Shown piece after piece: positions 8,566 through 14,631 of a stretch of 15,502 nt of DNA. The notes beneath the pieces are model-generated. The model did no database searches. It saw only the letters and a program-made list of their open reading frames with translations, and was not told the DNA's origin. Every line of letters begins with the position of its first letter. The first letter of the stretch is position 1. The stretch is from Pseudomonadota bacterium (lineage in GTDB: Bacteria; Myxococcota_A; Polyangia; Haliangiales; Haliangiaceae), in contig JAEYYY010000682.1 in assembly GCA_023430775.1 (NCBI GenBank), positions 1 to 15,502 on the forward strand. Direction: 5' to 3'. The position numbers and the translations under genes are program-made.

Positions 8566-10518
8566 CTAGACCTCCGACCAGTCGAGATCGGGATCGATGG
8601 TCTCGAAATTCACCGTCGGCAGATCGTGTCGCGAGCCGCGCGCGAGCTCGGCGCGCTCCTGCGCCGCGCGCACGAGACGGCCCATCGCCACCGCATCGTC
8701 GTCGGGGTTCGTCGGCACGAGGCCGTGAAGCGTTGCCGCGATCGCCTTCGCGAGATCCTGCGGTCCCCGGCCGCAGCTCACCTGGATGTCGGTCATGCGC
8801 GCCGAGATACACGAAGCGATTCGCGAGGCGACCTCACAAGAGCTGACGTTCGTCGTCTCCGTCGGTACGCAGCTCGATTGGTTCGGCCAATCTTGCCCAC
8901 GGCTGTCATCACATGCCGGGTCGACCGCGCGGCGATCGCCGAGCGGCTGCGGCGGCTCGACGGAGATGACATGCGTGTGACGATCTCCGCGCTGCTGCTC
9001 GTACGCGTGACCGATCGCCAGCACCTGCGCGTCGTCGAACGGCCGACCGAAGAACGACATCCCGATCGGCAACGCGTTGATGCTGCCCATCGGCACCGTC
9101 AGGTGTGGATAGCCGGCGACCGCCGCGTGAGCGCCCGAACCTCCGGTGAACTGATCGCCGGTCTCGTAGTTGGTCAGCCATGCCGTGCCGGTGCTCGGCG
9201 CCACGATGACGTCGAGGTTGTTGTCGTCGAGCACGGCGAGCAATCCGTTGGTGCCGGCGAACGCCAGCGCGCGCTGCTTGGCATCGAGGTAGGTCGTCGA
9301 GCTGAGATCTGACGTCGCCTGCGCATCGAGAAAGATCTCCTGCCCGAAGTACGGCATCGCGATCGCGCTGTTCGCCGTGTTGAAGGCGATCAGCTCCGCG
9401 AGCGTCGCGGGTTGCCCGCTCACCGGGTGACTCGCCAGGTACGCGTTGATGCCGGACTTGAACTCGAACGTCAGCACCGTGTACTCGTCGGCGGGAAAGT
9501 TGCCGCCGTCGGCAAGCGAGACATCGATCAGCGTCGCGCCGGCCGCTTCGAGTGCCGCAAGCTGCGCGTCGAACACCTGGTTGACGGAGCTCTGGAAGCC
9601 GGGTGGATGGAGCACGCCGATCCGCTTGCCGGAGAGCGTCGCGGTCGCGAGCGGCGCTTCGAAGTCGAAGTCGAAGCCGTCGGGGATCGCGGCGGTTGCC
9701 GGATCGTCTGGATCGACGCCTGCCATCACGCGCATCAGCCGCGCCGCATCGCCGACGTCCTTCGTGATCGGACCGATGGTGTCCTGCGTGCTCGAGATCG
9801 GAATCACGCCGGCGCGACTGACGAGGCCGACCGTCGGCTTGAACCCGACGACGCCGTTCACCGACGCCGGACAGGTGATCGATCCGTTGGTCTCGGTGCC
9901 GAGCGAGGCCGACACCGTGCCCGACGCCACGGCCGCTGCCGAGCCGGAGCTCGAGCCGCAGGGGTTGTACGCACCGATCAAGCCGTGGCGCGTCTGGCCG
10001 CCGAGGCTGCTCCAGCCGCTGGTCGACGCGTAGCCGCGAAAGTTCGCCCACTCGCTGAGGTTCGCCTTGCCGACGATCACGCCGTTCGCGGCCCGCAGCC
10101 TGGCCACCGCGAAGGCGTCGGCGGTCGGCACGTTGCTCTCGAGCGCGATCGAACCGGCCGTCGTCGCCAGGCCGGCGGTGTCGATGTTGTCCTTGACGAT
10201 GATCACCGCGCCTTGCAACAACGCGCCGGTTCCGCGCATGCCGTCGACCGTCGCCGCCGTGGTGGTCGCCGCCGGGTCGAGCGACAGCACCGCGTTGACG
10301 CCGGTGTCGCCGTCGTCGATGCGCGCCATCCGATCGAGGTACGCCGCGGTGAGCGCTGCCGAATCGAACGCGCCGCTCTCCATCAGATCGATCTGCTCTC
10401 GCATCGTCAGCGCGAGCTCGGGTGGATCTTCGATCGGCGCCGGCCCATCGGGCGTTGCATCGTCATCACCGCCGCCACCACACGCCACCAGGCCCAGGAC
10501 CACCGCGAGCTTGCGCAT
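8566..10518 (-). CDS. Lipoprotein amidase (amidase-signature family) with Cys-rich C-terminal extension
   Basis: The 650-residue protein starts at the ATG at 10518, chosen because it gives a short lipoprotein signal (MRKLAVVLGLVAC, lipobox LVAC, Cys13) followed by a Gly/Asp/Pro-rich tether. Residues about 38-508 are an amidase-signature domain. The Ser-Ser-Lys triad is visible: Lys109 in IIVKDN, cis-Ser about 189 in NPCGSSSGSAA, and nucleophile Ser213 in GTETNGSITCPAS, with the family's 24-residue spacing between the two serines. Related family members hydrolyse amide bonds of small amides, C-terminally amidated peptides or fatty amides; the substrate here is not readable. The domain ends near AIGHAYEQQ, where such enzymes usually stop. 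About 140 more residues follow with Cys536, 550, 561, 570 and 582, suggesting disulfides in an exported protein. It begins 11 nt after the small leader-peptide gene, so the two are probably co-transcribed. GatA itself is unlikely because of the lipoprotein signal and the absence of GatB/GatC neighbours. Confidence 0.92.
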   Translation of the reverse strand: MRKLAVVLGLVACGGGGDDDATPDGPAPIEDPPELALTMREQIDLMESGAFDSAALTAAYLDRMARIDDGDTGVNAVLSLDPAATTTAATVDGMRGTGALLQGAVIIVKDNIDTAGLATTAGSIALESNVPTADAFAVARLRAANGVIVGKANLSEWANFRGYASTSGWSSLGGQTRHGLIGAYNPCGSSSGSAAAVASGTVSASLGTETNGSITCPASVNGVVGFKPTVGLVSRAGVIPISSTQDTIGPITKDVGDAARLMRVMAGVDPDDPATAAIPDGFDFDFEAPLATATLSGKRIGVLHPPGFQSSVNQVFDAQLAALEAAGATLIDVSLADGGNFPADEYTVLTFEFKSGINAYLASHPVSGQPATLAELIAFNTANSAIAMPYFGQEIFLDAQATSDLSSTTYLDAKQRALAFAGTNGLLAVLDDNNLDVIVAPSTGTAWLTNYETGDQFTGGSGAHAAVAGYPHLTVPMGSINALPIGMSFFGRPFDDAQVLAIGHAYEQQRGDRHTHVISVEPPQPLGDRRAVDPACDDSRGQDWPNQSSCVPTETTNVSSCEVASRIASCISARMTDIQVSCGRGPQDLAKAIAATLHGLVPTNPDDDAVAMGRLVRAAQERAELARGSRHDLPTVNFETIDPDLDWSEV

Positions 10519-10529
10519 CGACTGTACCG

Positions 10530-10805
10530 CTACATGCCCATCTGTTTGAACATGTCGTTGATCTGTCCCCACGGCATCGACTGTGGCGACGTCACCCGCA
10601 TGTCGGGAGACTGAAACCGCGAGTCGGGCGGATTGGTGAACGCGCGATTGTCGGCGGGCTGGATGTTGCGCAGGTCGAGCGAGCCGCCACCGGGTGATGA
10701 CGACGGCGACGGACCGCCGCCACCCATGAGCGCGTCGAGGGCTTCGTTGCCGGGTGCTGCGCCACCGACGACGGTGGACAGCGTGCGTGGAGAGATGGTC
10801 TGCAT
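10530..10805 (-). CDS. Small protein with double-glycine-type leader
   Basis: A 91-residue protein starts at ATG 10805 and ends with TAG at 10530-10532. Residues 1-15 (MQTISPRTLSTVVGG) match the double-glycine leader pattern: Gly-Gly at -2/-1, Val at -4, Leu at -7, Ser at -11, Ile at -12 and Met at -15. Only the usual Glu at -8 is missing (Thr here). Such leaders are normally cut by C39-peptidase ABC exporters. The remaining 76 residues start AAPGNEALDAL, contain a Gly/Pro/Ser-rich stretch (about 28-41), and end in a hydrophilic tail with WGQINDMFKQMGM. There are no Cys residues and no recognised domain. The Shine-Dalgarno sequence is weak; a GTG at 10835 would give a 25-residue leader, and the frame stays open to 10982, so the start is uncertain. 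It lies 11 nt before the lipoprotein amidase start and is probably in one operon with it. It could also be an ordinary small cytoplasmic protein with a chance GG motif. Confidence 0.65.
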   Translation of the reverse strand: MQTISPRTLSTVVGGAAPGNEALDALMGGGGPSPSSSPGGGSLDLRNIQPADNRAFTNPPDSRFQSPDMRVTSPQSMPWGQINDMFKQMGM

Positions 10806-10940
10806 GGTCCCGGTCGAGAGCAGCAGCCGTGCCACGCCCAAGTCGCTGCGTTTGCACTTCGTGCCGGTGTCCTTCGTCACCCGCGATCGACGACCTGACC
10901 GGGGCTGCCTCCCCAGCTGTTGAGAGCTCGTCAGTAGGTG

Positions 10941-10958
10941 CGTGAGATAGACATCACG
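10941..10958. promoter_or_regulatory. Inverted repeat in the divergent promoter region
   Basis: CGTGA-8 nt-TCACG is an 18-bp interrupted dyad in the 197-nt gap between the leader-peptide gene (minus) and the hybrid kinase gene (plus). Its position suits an operator acting on either direction. It resembles a CRP-type half-site pair, but the spacer is 8 nt rather than 6, so no regulator is assigned. Confidence 0.25.
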
Positions 10959-10987
10959 AAAACGCAGACTCCGCACAATCACGGGGT

Positions 10988-10993
10988 TACAAT
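10988..10993 (+). promoter_or_regulatory. Candidate -10 box (TACAAT) for a leaderless histidine kinase transcript
   Basis: TACAAT matches the -10 consensus at 5 of 6 positions and lies in a locally AT-richer stretch. Only 9 nt separate it from the GTG start at 11003, and there is no clear Shine-Dalgarno sequence. Transcription would therefore start at or next to the GTG, giving a leaderless mRNA. No good -35 box is present at 17 nt. The rest of the 197-nt gap holds the dyad at 10941-10958 and nothing else recognisable. Confidence 0.4.
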
Positions 10994-11002
10994 GACTTCG
11001 TC

Positions 11003-12577
11003 GTGCGTGGGTCTGTCGTCGTGGGGCTGCTCGCCGTCGCGTACCTCGCGGCGTTCGTGATGTTTCACGACCGGCTCGGTGACCCGATCGTTGCGATGTC
11101 GATGATCCCGATGGTGATCGCCGCCTGGCTGCTCGGCCTCCGCGGTGGGATCGCGGCGGGCGTGATCGCGGTGGCGATCAACATCACGCTGATGCAGACG
11201 ATCGGCGATCGCGACGGCTTCCGGACGGCGCAGGTGCCGCGCATCGCGGTCGCGCTCGGGCTCGCGACGGCGGCGGGCTGGGCGCGCGACATCACGCGGC
11301 GACAGAAGGAGCTGCTGACCGAGATCGAGCGCGCGGCGCAGAACCTCGAGTCGGTGGTCGCCGAGCGCACCGCCGAGCTCGAGCGCGTCAACAAGGACCT
11401 GGTGACCGAGAACGCCGCGCGACGCGAAGCGGAGGAGACGATCCGGCGCGACCTCGAAGCCCGCAAGCAGCTCGAGGCGCGGGCCGCCGCGGCCGATCGG
11501 ATGGCGGTCGTCGGCACGCTGACCGCGGGCATCGGCCACGAGATCAACAACCCACTCGCCGTGATCATCGCGAACCTGAGCTACGTCGCCGAGCACCTGC
11601 CGGTGACCGACGCGCAGGTGATGGATGCGCTGCGCGATGCCCGGGAGGCCGCCCGCCGCGCCGGCGAGATCGTCGCCAACATGCGCGTGTTCGTGCAGTC
11701 GAACAGCGCGGTCGATCGCGCCGACGTCCGCAGCGTCGTGACGTCGACGGTGCAGATGGTGCAGAACGAGATCCGGCACCGCGCGCGCCTCGAGGTCGAC
11801 CTCGCCGACACGCCGCCGGCCGCGATCTCGGAGAGCCAGCTCGGCCAGATCTTGCTCAACCTGCTGACCAATGCCGCGCACGCGCTGCGCGATGGCGCCG
11901 ACAACCTGGTGCGCATCGCGTCGTGCGAGCACGCCGGCAAGATCCAGCTCCGCGTCAGCGATACCGGCGGCGGCATCCCGGTCGACGTCCAGCCGCGGAT
12001 CTTCGAGCCGTTCTTCACCACCAAGCCCGTCGGCGTCGGCACCGGACTCGGTCTATGGGTCTGCCATCACATGGTCACGGTGGCGGGTGGCGAGATCGAG
12101 CTGGAAGCTTCGAGCGAGACCGGCACGACGTTCCGCATCGATCTGCCCGTCGCGCGGGCGTGTGCGAACGCGCTACCGTCGTTGTCGATGCCGATCGGCA
12201 AGCTGCGGGGTCGCGTGCTCGTGATCGACGACGACTCGGCGATGCGGCGCGCGATCGGGCGCTACATCAAGAAGCAGCACGATCTGGTGGTGGTCGAGAG
12301 CGCGCTCGAGGCCGTCGCGCTGCTCGAGCGAGGCGAGCGCTTCGACGTCATCCTGTGCGACATGATGATGCCCGACATGGATGGTGCGGAGTTCTACGAG
12401 CGGCTCGAGGCCACCCTGCCCGACCAGGCCGCGCGCGTCATCTTCATGACCGGCGGGGCATTCACCGCGCGGACCAAGAGCTTCCTGTCGCCGGCGCGGC
12501 GGCCGCTGATCGAGAAGCCGTTCGAGGCCGGCCAGCTCGAGGCCGCGATCCAGGAAGTGCTCGCACGCGCGGCGTGA
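11003..12577 (+). CDS. Membrane-bound hybrid histidine kinase with C-terminal receiver domain
   Basis: The 524-residue protein starts at GTG 11003. Residues 4-22, about 28-65 and about 80-93 are hydrophobic, giving three or four membrane segments with almost no periplasmic sensor domain. A charged coiled coil (about 96-165) leads to the DHp helix with phospho-accepting His179 in GIGHEINNPLAVI. The ATP-binding domain shows the N box (NLLTNAAHAL, Asn290), G1 box (DTGGGIP, Asp320), F box (IFEPFFTTK) and G2 box (GVGTGLGLWV). A linker is followed by a receiver domain from about residue 404 (VLVIDDD) with Asp453 in CDMMMPDMDG, Thr483 and Lys505, all key residues present. It therefore autophosphorylates on His and can pass phosphate to its own Asp453. 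There is no DNA-binding output domain, so a separate phosphotransfer or response-regulator protein is expected. It is divergent from the leader-peptide gene and upstream of the export operon, which it might regulate; this is inference. Confidence 0.95.
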   Translation: MRGSVVVGLLAVAYLAAFVMFHDRLGDPIVAMSMIPMVIAAWLLGLRGGIAAGVIAVAINITLMQTIGDRDGFRTAQVPRIAVALGLATAAGWARDITRRQKELLTEIERAAQNLESVVAERTAELERVNKDLVTENAARREAEETIRRDLEARKQLEARAAAADRMAVVGTLTAGIGHEINNPLAVIIANLSYVAEHLPVTDAQVMDALRDAREAARRAGEIVANMRVFVQSNSAVDRADVRSVVTSTVQMVQNEIRHRARLEVDLADTPPAAISESQLGQILLNLLTNAAHALRDGADNLVRIASCEHAGKIQLRVSDTGGGIPVDVQPRIFEPFFTTKPVGVGTGLGLWVCHHMVTVAGGEIELEASSETGTTFRIDLPVARACANALPSLSMPIGKLRGRVLVIDDDSAMRRAIGRYIKKQHDLVVVESALEAVALLERGERFDVILCDMMMPDMDGAEFYERLEATLPDQAARVIFMTGGAFTARTKSFLSPARRPLIEKPFEAGQLEAAIQEVLARAA

Positions 12578-12586
12578 CGGGGAATT

Positions 12587-12642
12587 TGCCAGGTTGGCAC
12601 GCGGGTACTCGGCGTTGGTGTTCGCCGCCCAGCAACCTGGCA
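12587..12642. repeat. 10-bp perfect inverted repeat after the kinase gene
   Basis: TGCCAGGTTG (12587-12596) and CAACCTGGCA (12633-12642) are exact reverse complements separated by 36 nt. The first arm begins 9 nt after the kinase stop codon. A small nested hairpin (GGCG at 12611-12614 with CGCC at 12623-12626) can form in the loop. There is no T-run, so a typical intrinsic terminator is not supported. It may be a two-site operator or a structured leader for the downstream operon. Confidence 0.5.
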
Positions 12643-12734
12643 GCGCGTCGCGTGTATGAGCCTCGTGGCCCGCGACACTGCGACAACGCGTACGCCGCCG
12701 GCGGGATCGGGATCAGCCGCAACCTCCGACGCGG

Positions 12735-12751
12735 CGAGCGTTGTACGCTCG
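12735..12751. promoter_or_regulatory. 17-bp dyad directly upstream of the ABC ATPase start
   Basis: CGAGCGT-TGT-ACGCTCG is a perfect 7-bp inverted repeat with a 3-nt centre, ending 6 nt before the ATG at 12758. It covers the place where a Shine-Dalgarno sequence would be, and none is visible. It could be a repressor or activator site on DNA, or an mRNA hairpin limiting translation of the ATPase. Confidence 0.45.
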
Positions 12752-12757
12752 GGCGCC

Positions 12758-13468
12758 ATGGCGCCGGTGATCGAGCTCGTCGACATCACGCGCTACTACC
12801 AGATGGGTGACGAGCGGATCGCGGCGCTCGATGGCGTCAGCTTCACGGTCAACACCGGAGAGATGGTCGCGATCGTCGGCTCGTCGGGCTCGGGCAAGTC
12901 GACGCTGCTCAACATCCTCGGCTGCCTCGATACGCCGTCGGGCGGCCAGTACCGGCTCGATGGCAAGGACGTGCAGGATCTGTCCGACGACGATCTGTCG
13001 CGCGCTCGCAATCGCCAGATCGGTTTCGTGTTCCAGAGCTTCCAGCTGCTGCATCGCGCGAGCGCGGTGAAGAACGTCGCGTTGCCGCTGGTGTATCGCG
13101 GCATCCCGGCGCGCGAGCGCAACGCCCGCGCCGCGAAGGCGCTCGAGCGCGTCGGGCTCGGCGCGCGGATGAATCACAAGCCGTATCAGCTGTCGGGCGG
13201 CCAGCGGCAGCGCACCGCCATCGCGCGCGCGCTGGTCACCGATCCATCGCTGCTGCTGTGCGACGAGCCCACCGGCAACCTCGACTCGGCGACCAGCGAG
13301 GAGATCATGGGCCTGTTGCACCAGCTCCACGCCGAGGGCAACACGATCCTGATCGTCACCCACGAGCCGAAGATCGCGGCGAAGTGTCCGCGCGCGATCC
13401 GGATCGCCGACGGCAAGATCGTGTCCGATGGCCCCGGCGCGGAAACGGCGAAGGCGGGTGCCGCGTGA
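12758..13468 (+). CDS. ABC transporter ATPase subunit, MacB/LolD-type
   Basis: The 236-residue ATPase has every expected motif: Walker A GSSGSGKST (41-49), Q-loop Gln93 in FVFQSFQLL, signature LSGGQ (145-149), Walker B LLLCDEPTGNLD with Glu170, and His202 in the H-loop (VTHEP). The start region (MAPVIELVDITRYYQMG) and the length are typical of the MacB/LolD/FtsE group, whose members pair with FtsX-like permeases that drive efflux or lipoprotein transport mechanically. The ATG at 12758 is preferred; an upstream in-frame ATG at 12656 would add 34 low-complexity residues and place the 12735-12751 dyad inside the gene. No permease domain is fused to it, and no C39 peptidase domain. It overlaps the next gene by 4 nt (GTGA), so the ATPase and adaptors are made together. 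The substrate is unknown. Confidence 0.95.
   Translation: MAPVIELVDITRYYQMGDERIAALDGVSFTVNTGEMVAIVGSSGSGKSTLLNILGCLDTPSGGQYRLDGKDVQDLSDDDLSRARNRQIGFVFQSFQLLHRASAVKNVALPLVYRGIPARERNARAAKALERVGLGARMNHKPYQLSGGQRQRTAIARALVTDPSLLLCDEPTGNLDSATSEEIMGLLHQLHAEGNTILIVTHEPKIAAKCPRAIRIADGKIVSDGPGAETAKAGAA
13451..13457 (+). promoter_or_regulatory. Ribosome binding site for the first adaptor gene
   Basis: AAGGCGG, one mismatch from AAGGAGG, lies 7 nt before the GTG at 13465 and inside the end of the ATPase gene. It supports the GTG as the true start despite its overlap with the ATPase stop codon. Confidence 0.5.
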
Positions 13469-14631
13469 GGCGCTGGCTGCTCGTGATCTGTGCGTGTGGT
13501 GGCGATCGCGGCCCGGCGGTCGCGACCGCGACGGAAACGCCGAAGCAGACCATCACCCAGGGCGAGGTCACCGAGCGCGTGCTGCTCACCGGCGAGCTCA
13601 AGGCCGGCTCGGCGGTCGATCTCACGGTGCCGATGACCGAGACCTGGGAGCTGACGATCCGCTGGATGGCGGAGGACGGTGCCACCGTCAAGGCCGGCGA
13701 TCGCGTCCTCGAGTTCGACAACTCGGCGTTCACCAACGGTCTGGTGCAGAAACAGATCGCGGTGATCGAGGCGAACAGCGCGCTGCGCGCGTATCGCGAT
13801 GTCAGTGCGGTGTCGGTGTCGGTCAAGCAGCACGAGCTCGAGCAGGCGCGCGTCGCCGCCGACAAGGCGAAGCTGCTCGCCTCGGTGCCGGAAGACCTGC
13901 TGCCGCAGCGCACGGTCAAGGATCGCCAGCTCGACAAGGCGCGAACGGAGCTCGCGCTACAGAAGGCCGAGAAGGATCTGGCGACCGAGAAGCAGGCCGC
14001 GGCGCTCGAGAGCAAGGTCAAGCAGATCGAGCTCGACAAGGCGAAGCGCGCCGTCGAGACGGCGGAGAAGGCGATCGGCGAGCTGGTGCTCAAGGCGCCG
14101 CGGGACGGCCTGATCTCGATCGGCACGCATCCGTGGGAAGGCCGCCGCTTCCAGATCGGCGACAGCGTGCAACCCGGCTTCATCATCGTCACCCTGCCCG
14201 ACTTCAGCCAGCCGATGGAGATCAAGGCCGAGCTGTCCGACGTCGACGACGGCCGCGTCACCATCGGTCAGAAGGGCACGTGCACGCTCGACGCCTATCC
14301 GACCGAGGCGTTGCCTTGCGAGGTGAAGGAGCTGGCGCCGGTCGCGCGCAACAAGCAACGACAATCGCTGCGCCGGATGTTCGCGGTGTCGCTGTCGATC
14401 CCGAACAAGGATCCGGACCGCATGCGCCCCGGGATGTCGGCGAAGGTCGAGTTGCAGGGGAAGAAGCACTCCGGCGCGGTCGCGCCGCGCGGCGCGATCG
14501 TGTTCGACAAGGGTAAGGCGGCGCTGCGCCTGCCGGGTGGCGAGCTACGGCCGGTGACGCTCGCGGGCTGCGATGCGCAGCGCTGCGTGATCGCGACGGG
14601 CGCGACGATTGGCGAGGAGGTCGCGCCATGA
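13465..14631 (+). CDS. Periplasmic adaptor (HlyD/AcrA-type membrane fusion protein), lipoprotein
   Basis: The 388-residue protein starts at GTG 13465, overlapping the ATPase stop by 4 nt. The N-terminus is a very short signal (RRWLLVICACGG), probably lipidated at Cys11, though the lipobox (ICAC) is atypical. The architecture is that of RND/MacA-type adaptors: a first lipoyl half at about 45-90 (DGATVKAGDRVLEFDN), a long Lys/Glu/Ala-rich coiled-coil hairpin at about 92-205, a second lipoyl half at about 206-240 (LKAPRDGLISIG), a beta barrel at about 248-333 (MEIKAELSDVDDG to RPGMSAKVEL), and a membrane-proximal end. Cys273/Cys285 and Cys369/Cys374 could form disulfides in the periplasm. Such adaptors link an inner-membrane transporter to an outer-membrane channel. 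The full set of domains makes it more complete than a fragment. It is translationally coupled to a second adaptor. Confidence 0.92.
   Translation: MRRWLLVICACGGDRGPAVATATETPKQTITQGEVTERVLLTGELKAGSAVDLTVPMTETWELTIRWMAEDGATVKAGDRVLEFDNSAFTNGLVQKQIAVIEANSALRAYRDVSAVSVSVKQHELEQARVAADKAKLLASVPEDLLPQRTVKDRQLDKARTELALQKAEKDLATEKQAAALESKVKQIELDKAKRAVETAEKAIGELVLKAPRDGLISIGTHPWEGRRFQIGDSVQPGFIIVTLPDFSQPMEIKAELSDVDDGRVTIGQKGTCTLDAYPTEALPCEVKELAPVARNKQRQSLRRMFAVSLSIPNKDPDRMRPGMSAKVELQGKKHSGAVAPRGAIVFDKGKAALRLPGGELRPVTLAGCDAQRCVIATGATIGEEVAP
14615..14620 (+). promoter_or_regulatory. Ribosome binding site for the second adaptor gene
   Basis: AGGAGG is a perfect Shine-Dalgarno core placed 7 nt before the ATG at 14628, within the end of the first adaptor gene. 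It fixes the start of the second adaptor and is the strongest ribosome site in the window. Confidence 0.8.

Noticed and set aside
8876..8892. Inverted repeat GATTGG-TTCGG-CCAATC, considered as a terminator of a shorter amidase gene.
   Set aside because: The amidase frame reads through it without a stop, there is no T-run on either side, and the stop codon is about 310 nt further on.
9412..10614. Plus-strand open frames over the amidase gene.
   Set aside because: They are opposite a gene with an intact catalytic triad and show no family features.
12656..12757. An upstream ATG at 12656 giving a longer ABC ATPase.
   Set aside because: The added 34 residues are low in complexity and unlike the family N-terminus, which begins normally at 12758. 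The stretch also contains a perfect dyad typical of non-coding sequence.
12758..13468. The ABC ATPase as the exporter of the double-glycine peptide.
   Set aside because: It has no C39 peptidase domain and no fused membrane domain. Its motifs place it with MacB/LolD-type ATPases.
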